Below, piece by piece: positions 18,680-27,017 of a stretch of DNA of 64,000 nucleotides. Within the stretch, counting starts at the first letter, position 1. Each line of letters starts with the position of its first letter. Position numbers and translations under genes: made by a program. Source of the stretch: CAWANF01 sp963783355 (GTDB taxonomy: Bacteria; Bacteroidota; Rhodothermia; Balneolales; DATFMH01); contig CAWANF010000006.1 of assembly GCA_963783355.1 (NCBI GenBank), forward strand, positions 1 to 64,000, given 5' to 3'. The notes beneath the pieces were generated by a model. The model had not been told where the DNA came from. It made no database searches and saw only the letters and a list, made by a program, of their open reading frames with translations.

Positions 18680-18973
18680 CTAATCAATAGGAATGTTTCT
18701 TTCTTCGTCGTTATTTTTTCCTTCCGATTGCTCATCCTCATCTTCTTTTTCCACAACGATGGTATAATGAGCGGCAAATGCTGCTACAGCACCTACGGCG
18801 GCTAAAACCGGGGCAATCAATGAACCTACGACTCCAACTGTCATCGGTATTTCAATAATCGTCTTCCCATCCTCATTCTTAATGATGATACGGTGGATAT
18901 TTCCTTCATGAATGAGCTCTTTAACCTTGGCTAATAATTTTTCGCCTTCAATTTTAAATTCTGTCTTGTTCAT
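18680..18973 (-). CDS. DUF4342-like small membrane-associated protein
   Basis: 97 residues from the ATG at 18973, preceded by AGGAAAA. The layout is an N-terminal helix (FKIEGEKLLAKVKELIHEG), a short beta segment NIHRIIIKNEDGKTIIEIP, a hydrophobic stretch (VGVVGSLIAPVLAAVGAVAAF), and an acidic C-terminal tail (EKEDEDEQSEGKNNDEERN). This matches DUF4342 proteins, often encoded near envelope stress genes; function unknown. The ORF extends 28 codons upstream, but that part has no family resemblance. Confidence 0.7.
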   Translation of the reverse strand: MNKTEFKIEGEKLLAKVKELIHEGNIHRIIIKNEDGKTIIEIPMTVGVVGSLIAPVLAAVGAVAAFAAHYTIVVEKEDEDEQSEGKNNDEERNIPID

Positions 18974-19249
18974 CTTTTTCCTGTTGTATTCCCAATTCCG
19001 TTTCAAATATTTACTTGTCATTACGAAAATATCGCAATTAGGTTCCGTTTTATTCAAATCCGGCAGTGTTCAAAATAATTACAAATATTTTGTCCACTTT
19101 TCATTCTTTTTGTAATCATTCACTTGCTAATTTCACTTCCTGCAAATTCCATTTATTTATAAAAAGTATTAATCCACTTCATATCCCTACTTCGTACTTC
19201 CTGTCAAAAACTTTACAACAAGTCAATGAACATTAAATAATGAAGTACC

Positions 19250-19732
19250 ATGGAAGGACAAAATGAATCAACAGTTACCCAAACCAACGATGGTTTTCCA
19301 TCGGAAGAACGTTCCGGGACAATGGGCAGAAAACAATTTCTAAAAGTAATGAGAGTTGCGGCATTGACAACTTTCCTTCTTGCTGCCTGCAGTAAAAACA
19401 GTATGACCGGTATTTCCGGAACAACAGCTCATCTCGGAAGCAATGTAACCTCAAAAACCACATTTGATTTTACTGCAAATGGACAAATATGCCCCATTTT
19501 CCGACTATCAAACCTTCTTATAACCTAATAACAAGCTTTCCAAGTTTCCGGAGTCAGAGCGTACTAAGGCCAGTCAGTCAATTTGCAAAGTTCAGGTTCC
19601 ACACTTCAGTCTGCCCTGAAAATGCACTCCGTTGAAGCCCGGCACGTTTCTTAAGTTCGCAGGCTCAGAGGTAAAAAAGGTTGCAATAATGCTTATCCAA
19701 AAATGATCTTGTTATGGTTTTTAAGGTATTAA
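19250..19732 (+). pseudogene. Remnant of an exported ferritin-like-domain lipoprotein
   Basis: The first 76 codons look like a real secreted protein: a twin-arginine-like or lipoprotein leader beginning GRKQFLKVM with lipobox FLLAACSK. In the same frame, after stops at 19526 and 19529, the reading resumes QAFQVSGVRAY, stop (19565), GQSVNLQSSGSTLQSALKMH, SVEARHVS, stop (19652), VRRLRGKKG. The segment with LKMHSVEARH is the C-terminal helix signature of exported ferritin-like proteins, with its metal-ligand E and H. The central four-helix bundle is missing. Four in-frame stops plus a large deletion mark this as a decayed gene rather than a sequencing slip. Confidence 0.7.
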
Positions 19733-19863
19733 TCATTGGATCTCTTCACGGATATACCAGTTTGTAACGTTACAGTGCTTCATTTTTAAAATATGGGGGG
19801 AATGAAAGTGTTCTGTTTACTACTTTATATGATAGCAATGAACATATTTAAATACGTTTTTCC

Positions 19864-20718
19864 ATGAGAACCATAAAAATGATTCACGAGGCTGAATACC
19901 GGCCTATAGATGATCTTATTACGTATTCACCACTACCTTCAACCTCCATTCAACAGGTTGATCCTTTTTTATTTCTGAACCATCACGGACCGCAACATTA
20001 CGCGCCGAAGAATAACGGATTGCCCTTCGGGCCTCATCCGCATCGTGGTATGGAGACCGTAACTTTTATTCTTGAGGGCGATATCATGCACAAAGATTCC
20101 GACGGCCATGAAAGTGTGATTACCTCTGGCGGAGTACAATGGATGACCGCGGGAAAAGGCCTTATTCACGCCGAAGTATCGTCCGACGAATTCAAAAAGG
20201 AAGGCGGAGACATGGAAATTCTGCAGCTTTGGCTGAATCTGCCCGCCCGTTTAAAGATGACAAAACCATCGTACAAAGGACTTCAAAAGGAACAGATTCC
20301 GGTGATTCCCTTGGATCATAGAAATACCGTAATGAATTTGGTTTCAGGAAGGTATAAGGAAATCAACGGCGCGTTTAAATCGGACACCAATGTGTTTTTA
20401 AGTACACTGGATTTTAAGGAAGGCGGCCGGTTTGAAGCTGATATTCCTTTAGATCAAAATATTTTCTTATATGTAGTCCGTGGAACCTTTAACATGAATG
20501 GAAAAACGGTTGAAGCTCTTCATCTTGTTGAGTTCATTAATGACGACGAAAAGGTTACAATGGTGGCAGAAACAGATGGAATTATTATATTTGGCCATGC
20601 ACGACCGTTTAACGAACCTGTAGTGGCCCGCGGACCATTTGTGATGAATACGGATCGTGAGATCCAGGAAGCGTATCAGGATTATTACCAGGGAAAGTTT
20701 GGCCATTGGAATGGATAA
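19864..20718 (+). CDS. Pirin family bicupin protein
   Basis: 284-residue cupin protein of the pirin/YhhW type. The N-terminal cupin has FLNHHGPQHYAP, then the metal-binding PHPHRGMETVTFILEG and MTAGKGLIHAEVS, supplying the His/His/His/Glu ligand set. The C-terminal cupin (about 180-270) is degenerate. Bacterial pirins of this class can act as quercetin 2,3-dioxygenases or redox sensors; the sequence does not distinguish them. The next gene, an outer-membrane-like protein, starts at or just after its stop, so they are likely co-transcribed. Confidence 0.9.
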   Translation: MRTIKMIHEAEYRPIDDLITYSPLPSTSIQQVDPFLFLNHHGPQHYAPKNNGLPFGPHPHRGMETVTFILEGDIMHKDSDGHESVITSGGVQWMTAGKGLIHAEVSSDEFKKEGGDMEILQLWLNLPARLKMTKPSYKGLQKEQIPVIPLDHRNTVMNLVSGRYKEINGAFKSDTNVFLSTLDFKEGGRFEADIPLDQNIFLYVVRGTFNMNGKTVEALHLVEFINDDEKVTMVAETDGIIIFGHARPFNEPVVARGPFVMNTDREIQEAYQDYYQGKFGHWNG

Positions 20719-20722
20719 AAAA

Positions 20723-20899
20723 ATGAAATCTTATAGTATCAAAGTAAAACGAAATGTTTTTATAATACTCGCGATGCTGGTATTAACAGGCATTTCAGCC
20801 ATTTCCGCTGTTGCCGGGCCTCCATTCCGAACTGATGATCCAGACCTTATTGCCCTATCATGGTGGAGAAGCCTATCTATTTTCATCCGGAACATTTGA
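20723..20899 (+). CDS. Exported outer-membrane-like protein, N-terminal part (frameshifted)
   Basis: Signal peptide (SIKVKRNVFIILAMLVLTGI...AVAG) followed by PPFRTDDPD, the standard beginning of a family of outer-membrane transporter-like proteins. The frame then becomes nonsense (LIALSWWRS), while the neighbouring frame continues LPYHGGEAYLFSSG. One extra base near 20845-20850 explains it; this piece and 20811-21497 are one gene. The alternative start is the ATG at 20711 inside the end of the pirin gene. Confidence 0.75.
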   Translation: MKSYSIKVKRNVFIILAMLVLTGISAISAVAGPPFRTDDPDLIALSWWRSLSIFIRNI

Positions 20900-21497
20900 T
20901 CACAGCGGAGCAACCGGCGTTGGCCCGGCCATTGAATTCAATTATGAATTTATTCGTAAAGGTTTTGTACATATGGTACTTCCCCTGGCATTCAACAGTC
21001 CGAGAAGCGATCCCTCTCATTTTGGAACCGGTGATATAGAATTAGGCTTTAAATACCAGTTTTATGCACAAAAGGGCTGGATTCCATCTATTGCCACATT
21101 CCCTTTAATAGAAGTTCCTTCCGGCAAGGCTTCTGAGGGTTTGGGAAATGGCAAAGCGCAATATTTTATACCATTATGGCTTGAAGAAAATATTGGCCAC
21201 TGGACCGTTTACGGAGGTGGAGGCTACTGGATAAATCCGGGAATAGGTAATAAAAATTTCGATTTTACCGGCATTCTCGTTCAGTACAATTTTTCAGATG
21301 ATTTTTTCCTGGGGACCGAACTTTTTCATCATACACCATCAACCTTTAACGGGTTAAATCGTACAGGTATTCATCTCGGCGGTGGAATCCCTGTAAGTAA
21401 AGATATTCAAATCCTTTTTTCGGGCGATCTTGGAAATGGCATTACCTCATATAAACATTATTCCTATTACCTCGGATTGCATTACGTTTTTGGGTAA
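20811..21497 (+). CDS. Outer-membrane beta-barrel-like protein, main part (frameshifted)
   Basis: About 220 residues of alternating beta strands (GEAYLFSSGTFDHSGATGV, IEFNYEFIRKGF, GDIELGFKYQFYAQ, HWTVYGGGGYWINPG, DFFLGTELFHHT) ending in LHYVFG with a terminal aromatic-Gly, as in outer membrane barrels. The family, typically starting GPPFRTDDPE, is annotated as transporter-like and is common in Gram-negative bacteria; the substrate is unknown. The true start is upstream at about 20723 in another frame. Confidence 0.75.
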   Translation: MPGLHSELMIQTLLPYHGGEAYLFSSGTFDHSGATGVGPAIEFNYEFIRKGFVHMVLPLAFNSPRSDPSHFGTGDIELGFKYQFYAQKGWIPSIATFPLIEVPSGKASEGLGNGKAQYFIPLWLEENIGHWTVYGGGGYWINPGIGNKNFDFTGILVQYNFSDDFFLGTELFHHTPSTFNGLNRTGIHLGGGIPVSKDIQILFSGDLGNGITSYKHYSYYLGLHYVFG

Positions 21498-21619
21498 AAT
21501 TCATATATCTGTAAAATGATGCAAAACACCTGATATTATCTGAGTTACGTCGTTATATTCCCTTTCAATAAGAGGATATACAGCTAGTCTTATCAAGAAT
21601 AACTAACTCAACGTAGCTT

Positions 21620-23608
21620 ATGAAACTATTTAAAAGTATTGTATTTAGCCTTTTGGGTGTGCTTATAACCGGCACGTCTATGGCCCAATCTACGAAACAA
21701 CCTTTTCAGTTAAAGAACCTCAGGAACATTGTACGGCTTTCTGCTCCCCGGATTTCACCGGATGGAACAAAGATCGCCGTCATTGAATCACGTCCGGTCT
21801 GGAAAACTGATAAATCCAAACAGGAAATCGCATTAATAGATGTAAATAACGGTCATAGCCGAAGCCTGACCTATAATCGCGAGGGATTATCTGAGACACG
21901 ATGGTCGCCAGACGGAAATAAACTGGCATTCTTAGCGAAAGATCCCGAAACAAAAAAAGAACAGGTTTTTGTCATGTCCATGGATGGCGGAGATCCGGTT
22001 CGTATCACAAAATCCAAAACCGGTGTCGACGAATATTCCTGGAGTCCTGATGGCATGAAGATAGCATTTGTTGCGCAGGACACTGTTCCTAATCCGAAAG
22101 CTATCAAGCACCATGAAGACGGTTTTCAGGTAACGGATAATAATTATACGACACGTGCCGCCGTGCAGCCATGGCACATCTGGATAGTTTCTTCCAAAGG
22201 AGGTAAATCCAAACGTTTAACCAGTGGATCATGGAGTTTGAATACCGACCAGGGAACAATATCTCCATTGGCATGGACCAATGACGGAAAATCTATTGCT
22301 TTTCAACGATTTCCGGATGTATGGTTCGGAAATTCCTATACTTCCACCATTGCCGAGGTAGATACCAATGGTGGAAAAGTAAGAACCATCGTATCAGATG
22401 AAGGTTCCGGAAATCCTACCTACGCCCCCATGAAATCAACGATGGCATTTACGAGAGCACGCAATGGTGACTTGAATAATGGAAACGCTGTTTATGTGGA
22501 TTCAAAGGGAAAAATTCATGATGCAACCGCAGATCTTGCCTGGAATATCATGCGATTTGCCTGGCTGCCCGATGGAAAAGCATTATTGCTGACGGGCTAT
22601 AAAGGAACTCATTCCGTAATGTGGAAACAACCTGTTGACGGACAAGCCACGCAACTCGATTTAGGAGATGTCAATCCCGGATATGGAGGAATATCCGTAT
22701 CCCGTAATGGAGTCATTGCTTTAACCGGCAGTACGCCAAATCATCCGCAGGAATTATTTGTGATGAACTCGGTTGACTCCAAACCACGGCGTCTCACGAA
22801 TCTGAATGCGTTTGCCGATACATTACTCATTGCTAAAACCGAAGGCATTGATTGGAAAGGCCCGGGCGGTTTTCATGAAGATGGCGTATTAACGTATCCC
22901 GTACATTATAAATCCGGCAAAAAATATCCGCTCATTTTATTGATTCATGGCGGACCGGAAGGAGCATCAGCTATTACCTTTTCACCTTTAGCTCAATTAC
23001 TTGCTGCCAAAGACTTATTTGTCTTTCAGCCCAACTATCGAGGCAGTATCAACCTGGGTGATGCCTACCAGCATGCTATCTTCAGAAATACCGGTAAAGG
23101 CCCGGGCGAGGATGTCATGGCCGGATTAAAAAAAGTAGAGGAAACCGGAATGATCGAGAAAAATAAAGTCGGGATTTCAGGCTGGTCTTATGGCGGTTAT
23201 ATGACCTCCTGGCTGAATGGAAATTATCCGGATCACTGGAAAGTAGCCATGGAAGGAGCCGCACTTAACGATTGGGTGATGGATTATACCATAGCGTTCT
23301 ATCAAAAAGACGATTTGTATTTCTTTGGAGGTTCACCGTGGGTAAAGAAGTACCGGAAAATCTGGAGGGAACAATCCCCTATTGCCTATGCCCACAATGT
23401 GAAAGCGCCAACGCTGATCATGGGAGATGTCGGCGATCCTAATGTGCCGATTGTAAACAGTTACGAAATGTACCACGCACTTCGTGATAATGGGGTCCAT
23501 GTGAAGTTTTATGCTTTTCCGGCAAACGTGCATTTTCCTCATGATATCGTCAGAACCACGGATATTTATCGAAAATGGGTCGATTGGGTATCAAAATATC
23601 TGAATTGA
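21620..23608 (+). CDS. S9 family prolyl-oligopeptidase-like peptidase
   Basis: Secreted serine peptidase, 662 residues. A signal peptide (residues 1-22, cleaving after SMA) precedes a beta-propeller of PD40/WD40-like blades (APRISPDGTKIAVIE, ETRWSPDGNKLAFLA, EYSWSPDGMKIAFVA). The alpha/beta-hydrolase domain (about 430-662) has the oxyanion segment LLIHGGPEGA, nucleophile S523 in GWSYGGYMT, Asp in MGDVGDPNVPI and His in FPANVHFPH. It resembles dipeptidyl aminopeptidase/acylaminoacyl peptidase enzymes and probably acts in the periplasm on short peptides. Single gene with a good terminator. Confidence 0.93.
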   Translation: MKLFKSIVFSLLGVLITGTSMAQSTKQPFQLKNLRNIVRLSAPRISPDGTKIAVIESRPVWKTDKSKQEIALIDVNNGHSRSLTYNREGLSETRWSPDGNKLAFLAKDPETKKEQVFVMSMDGGDPVRITKSKTGVDEYSWSPDGMKIAFVAQDTVPNPKAIKHHEDGFQVTDNNYTTRAAVQPWHIWIVSSKGGKSKRLTSGSWSLNTDQGTISPLAWTNDGKSIAFQRFPDVWFGNSYTSTIAEVDTNGGKVRTIVSDEGSGNPTYAPMKSTMAFTRARNGDLNNGNAVYVDSKGKIHDATADLAWNIMRFAWLPDGKALLLTGYKGTHSVMWKQPVDGQATQLDLGDVNPGYGGISVSRNGVIALTGSTPNHPQELFVMNSVDSKPRRLTNLNAFADTLLIAKTEGIDWKGPGGFHEDGVLTYPVHYKSGKKYPLILLIHGGPEGASAITFSPLAQLLAAKDLFVFQPNYRGSINLGDAYQHAIFRNTGKGPGEDVMAGLKKVEETGMIEKNKVGISGWSYGGYMTSWLNGNYPDHWKVAMEGAALNDWVMDYTIAFYQKDDLYFFGGSPWVKKYRKIWREQSPIAYAHNVKAPTLIMGDVGDPNVPIVNSYEMYHALRDNGVHVKFYAFPANVHFPHDIVRTTDIYRKWVDWVSKYLN

Positions 23609-23629
23609 TATTACTCTGAATAATTTATT

Positions 23630-23660
23630 GAGCAGGCGAATTTTCGTCTGCTCTTTTTTT
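23630..23660 (+). terminator. Rho-independent terminator of the S9 peptidase gene
   Basis: GAGCAGGCGA pairs with TCGTCTGCTC (23630-23639 with 23644-23653) around a four-base loop, followed by seven T. Confidence 0.9.
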
Positions 23661-23807
23661 GCCCGCCATGCTTCGACTCCGCTCAGCATGACAACTCCTC
23701 TGTGCCTTAAAATAAATTACAGCAATCCTATTTTAACCGGCGGAGACATTTGACTATGATATTAAAATTCATACATTTATGTAACTATCAATTGAAAGCT
23801 GTGCTCA

Positions 23808-24476
23808 ATGATACCCGCCCATCCTCAAAATGATGTACGTAAAATTTATGATGAAGCTGCCTCCCGATATGACTGGCAGCATGCTATTCTTACGGCCGGA
23901 GCTGATAACCGGGGACGACGCTGGTTAATCAATAAAACGGTTGGACCCGGAATCCATATTCTGGATGCCGGCTCAGGAACCGGTAGTACCGGCATTGCCG
24001 CCGCTAGGATTGCCGGGAAGAATGGATCTGTCACATTCTATGATCTGAGTCCCGGAATGCTGGAAATCGCCGGAAAAAAAGCCCAAAAATCAAACATTGA
24101 CTGCCCTTTCTTCTTCGAAACAGGTGATCTTCACCAGTTGCCATTCAGTGATAATCATTTCAATACCGTGCTTTCTACTTACAGCCTGGACCCATTGAGT
24201 TATCCTTTAAAAGCATTTAGTGAATTATACAGAGTTACCAAACCCGGCGGGCTAATCGGTGTAGCTCATGAAACGGCACCTCAAAAAAACTTTCTGGATA
24301 GTATTTCGAAAAGCATTGAACATCTAATCTGGTATCTGCCAAAATTGAGTCTGGCCTGCCGACCGATTGAAATTTTATCTCATTTAAATGAATACAAAGG
24401 ACACCTGGTCGATCAAAAAAGGATAGGAGTTCCACTCTGGCCATTCCAGCTATTCATATTCAGAAAGAAACTGTGA
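23808..24476 (+). CDS. Class I SAM-dependent methyltransferase
   Basis: 222-residue Rossmann methyltransferase of the UbiE/Methyltransf_11 type. SAM-binding motif I is HILDAGSGTGSTGIAAA at about residues 50-62, motif II/acidic FYDLSPGMLEIA, and the later NTVLSTYSLDPLSYP and KPGGLIGVAHE. The methyl acceptor (small molecule, quinone or lipid) cannot be told from sequence. It converges on the radical SAM gene, with the stops directly abutting at 24476/24477. Confidence 0.87.
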   Translation: MIPAHPQNDVRKIYDEAASRYDWQHAILTAGADNRGRRWLINKTVGPGIHILDAGSGTGSTGIAAARIAGKNGSVTFYDLSPGMLEIAGKKAQKSNIDCPFFFETGDLHQLPFSDNHFNTVLSTYSLDPLSYPLKAFSELYRVTKPGGLIGVAHETAPQKNFLDSISKSIEHLIWYLPKLSLACRPIEILSHLNEYKGHLVDQKRIGVPLWPFQLFIFRKKL

Positions 24477-25610
24477 TCAACTAAAATAAAAAAAACGCTC
24501 CATATGATAAGGTAAAATCCGGGCGTTTGTTTGTTGTTTCAAAAACCATTTGAATGAAGACATTTCTTCTTCCATTTTCGCTGCTGACAATGATCCGGCC
24601 AATGGCGATAAATAAATCAAATCTCTTTTCGTGAGTTCCATATCGTGGATAAATTGAATGGTCATTTCTTTATGTTCATTCAAATATTTTTCTCCACCTG
24701 CTCCGATAAGTATAGTTAATGCGATTTGAATTCCGGCATTTTTCAATGTTTGAATACTCTCTTTTACCTGACCCAGGTCCCCGTTTTTTCCTAAAACAGA
24801 GCGCAATTCGGGAAATCCTGTTTCTAATCCAATCGTAGCTTGTGACAGGCCAAGTCCGGCCAGTTCACGGTAATCGGCAATCGAACGCATTGGCGAATGA
24901 TCCGGATCTAAAAAGGCCGCGACGCCTCGTCTGAGATTTGGGAAGAGTCCTGATAATCGCTCAAGAATGGATTTCATCCTGCGTTGCGACAGAGACAAAG
25001 CACTGGCAGAATCAAGAAAAATACCGGTTCGCTGCGAAATCGTACTTCCTAATAACTCCTCTACAAGGTGTATGTGTTCTTCAAATTCTTCATCTGTTAA
25101 CACCCTGAATTGATGATTTTTATAAAATGCACAAAAGGTACATTGTGCATACGGACAACCACGAGCCGGCTGAATAACAATGTCCCGATATCGGTCGGGC
25201 GGTAAAATCTGGATATTTTCAGGATAGGCCTTTTGAAACTTTTCAATTTCCTGCCCACTTGGTTTCTGCAGCCACTCTAACGATTTATGGATCCATTTCT
25301 CAAATAGTTTCCTGCTTTCTTCCGTATCCTGAAATTGTAAATCGTCTTTGTCGCCCGTTTGAACTTCCTGCAGTATCTGCTGAATTTCATTTCGAACCTT
25401 CACCGCCTCATCATCGGCACACATCGAATAATTGCCCTGGTTCAACCTGACAATTCGGGAATCAAGCGTCCGCCGGAACAGCGCATCACCACTTTGCCAG
25501 GTACTCCATCGTCCTTCCCTGTCTATTCTTAACGATCGGTCGTCCGGAAATTCCAGGAATAACGAAGAATTAGTAAATATTTCGGTTTTTATGTGTGCTG
25601 TCGATTGCAT
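24477..25610 (-). CDS. Radical SAM protein with CX4CX2C cluster motif
   Basis: About 377 residues. The cluster-binding site reads RGCPYAQCTFCAFYKN, giving CX4CX2C rather than the usual CX3CX2C; this spacing occurs in a known subset of Elp3/HemN-like radical SAM proteins. ATIGLETGFPELRSVLGKNG and LTILIGAGGEKY are typical barrel motifs. An N-terminal domain of about 140 residues precedes the barrel and is unfamiliar. I chose the ATG at 25610; the frame extends to a TTG at 25622 without a better ribosome site. It may modify a protein or small molecule; the adjacent convergent methyltransferase is not obviously linked. Confidence 0.85.
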   Translation of the reverse strand: MQSTAHIKTEIFTNSSLFLEFPDDRSLRIDREGRWSTWQSGDALFRRTLDSRIVRLNQGNYSMCADDEAVKVRNEIQQILQEVQTGDKDDLQFQDTEESRKLFEKWIHKSLEWLQKPSGQEIEKFQKAYPENIQILPPDRYRDIVIQPARGCPYAQCTFCAFYKNHQFRVLTDEEFEEHIHLVEELLGSTISQRTGIFLDSASALSLSQRRMKSILERLSGLFPNLRRGVAAFLDPDHSPMRSIADYRELAGLGLSQATIGLETGFPELRSVLGKNGDLGQVKESIQTLKNAGIQIALTILIGAGGEKYLNEHKEMTIQFIHDMELTKRDLIYLSPLAGSLSAAKMEEEMSSFKWFLKQQTNARILPYHMERFFYFS

Positions 25611-25752
25611 AATAACTGCCAAATTTATTTAAGATAAAAAACTCCTAAATAACTTTTTATAATTTTCTTTTTTTCCGAATAGAACTTCCTATTTGGTGGC
25701 AACCGGTTATTTACTGGTGGCTGATGCTATTTTTACGTATTGTAGTAATCGG

Positions 25753-25781
25753 TTGACATAGTTTCAAAACTACCCTGTATT
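25753..25781 (+). promoter_or_regulatory. Candidate promoter for the ICMT-like gene
   Basis: TTGACA (25753-25758), a 17-base spacer, then TGTATT (25776-25781), about 43 bases upstream of the ATG at 25824. The -35 is perfect and the -10 matches at four of six positions. Confidence 0.4.
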
Positions 25782-25823
25782 ATTGATTATTAACAGGTTC
25801 TACTGATTAAAATTCGAACGAAT

Positions 25824-26261
25824 ATGAAAAGAAATTCATTGTCTGTCCTGGCATTCCTTCTGGCCGCTGCTGCCATATTGTTTCTTTATTACAACCACCA
25901 TTTACTTGGAACAACCCCATTTCTTATCGGATTGCAAGTTGTCGCTGCCCTGCTTATGATTTGGGCTCGTCTGACGTTTGGAATTCGAAGTTTCCATGCC
26001 TCGGCCTCTACATCCGAAGGGGAACTTGTTACAAACGGTCCCTATAGATACTGGCGACATCCTATCTATACTTCCATTATCTACTTTGTGTGGGTGGGCC
26101 AAATCCCGAATGCAACATTCTTGTCCATTCTTGGAGCGGTTGTGGTAACAGCGGCGTTAATTACCCGTATGATTTTTGAAGAACATTATTTAATAGACCG
26201 GTATCCCGAATACTCGGCTTACATGAAACAGACAAAACGCATCATACCTTATGTCTTTTAA
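25824..26261 (+). CDS. Isoprenylcysteine-carboxyl-methyltransferase-like membrane methyltransferase
   Basis: 145 residues with about four transmembrane helices. The C-terminal signature GPYRYWRHPIYTS, then RMIFEEHYLIDRYPEYSAYM and a final basic/aromatic IIPYVF, is that of the ICMT/phospholipid methyltransferase (PEMT) family. These bind SAM at the membrane interface and methylate lipids, isoprenoids or small thiols. The acceptor is unknown. It stands alone, preceded by a promoter-like site. Confidence 0.85.
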   Translation: MKRNSLSVLAFLLAAAAILFLYYNHHLLGTTPFLIGLQVVAALLMIWARLTFGIRSFHASASTSEGELVTNGPYRYWRHPIYTSIIYFVWVGQIPNATFLSILGAVVVTAALITRMIFEEHYLIDRYPEYSAYMKQTKRIIPYVF

Positions 26262-26286
26262 ACAGGATTCATTTGCTGATCAAGAT

Positions 26287-26871
26287 CTACTTTCCAAAAT
26301 TCATTTTCATCTTTCCGGTCGCTATCAGCCAGTGATGATATTGATGATGGGCACCTTCGGCCAGTAATCCGATATATCCCAGGGCTCTTATCTTTTCCAC
26401 TTCCGACGGTTTTTGGGTTGTGCATGTGATGGTCCAGATATCGCCATTTTGATGTGCTTTCATGTCCCATCCTTTTTCTTCTTTCAACATTTTGGGATGC
26501 ATCATAAACAACCGTTTTAAAGCCCCATGGGCTCTTTTGGACTCCGGACGAACGTGAATTTCCACTCCATTTGGAATGGATTTCTTGTCAATAACCTGAA
26601 CCTCTTCGGTGAATGCTTTCATATCCAGCAAATGCTGTCGCAATGCTTCGAGGTTCACTTTCGACCAATCGGTGTTTGGATCGGCTTCAAGCTTATGAAC
26701 GACTTCCTGAATCGTGCCAAATATCTCGTTACCCGGCATGGTCAATGGAGATTTAAACGACATGGGTTTATGCTGCTGTGCCATTGCTGATACCGAAATT
26801 ACCGCGAGCATAATACAAGCTACGGTTATCACTTTAATAAATCGTTTTTCCTGATAGAGTTGTTCTGACAT
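26287..26871 (-). CDS. Exported hypothetical protein
   Basis: 194 residues with an N-terminal signal peptide (FIKVITVACIMLAVISVSAMA) after a basic leader. The mature part is soluble, with a His-rich patch EGAHHQYHHWL near the end that might bind metal. I do not recognise the family. Convergent with the ICMT-like gene. Confidence 0.65.
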   Translation of the reverse strand: MSEQLYQEKRFIKVITVACIMLAVISVSAMAQQHKPMSFKSPLTMPGNEIFGTIQEVVHKLEADPNTDWSKVNLEALRQHLLDMKAFTEEVQVIDKKSIPNGVEIHVRPESKRAHGALKRLFMMHPKMLKEEKGWDMKAHQNGDIWTITCTTQKPSEVEKIRALGYIGLLAEGAHHQYHHWLIATGKMKMNFGK

Positions 26872-27017
26872 AATATTGAATAAAATTGTTGTTAGTAAAA
26901 CGCTATTATCTTTCTGAAATCAGACTAACGCATAAAGTCGAACTATCGTGCATTAGAGGCAATAATTACAAATAGTTAGTAATATAATAGTCTATTGAAT
27001 CCCACCGCTTTAAATAA

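Noticed and set aside
19733..19863. Possible riboswitch before pirin
   Set aside because: No conserved aptamer motif or terminator could be seen.
25746..25758. GTAATCGGTTGAC as a second LacI operator
   Set aside because: Arms do not pair well and it overlaps a -35 box; the likeness is probably chance.
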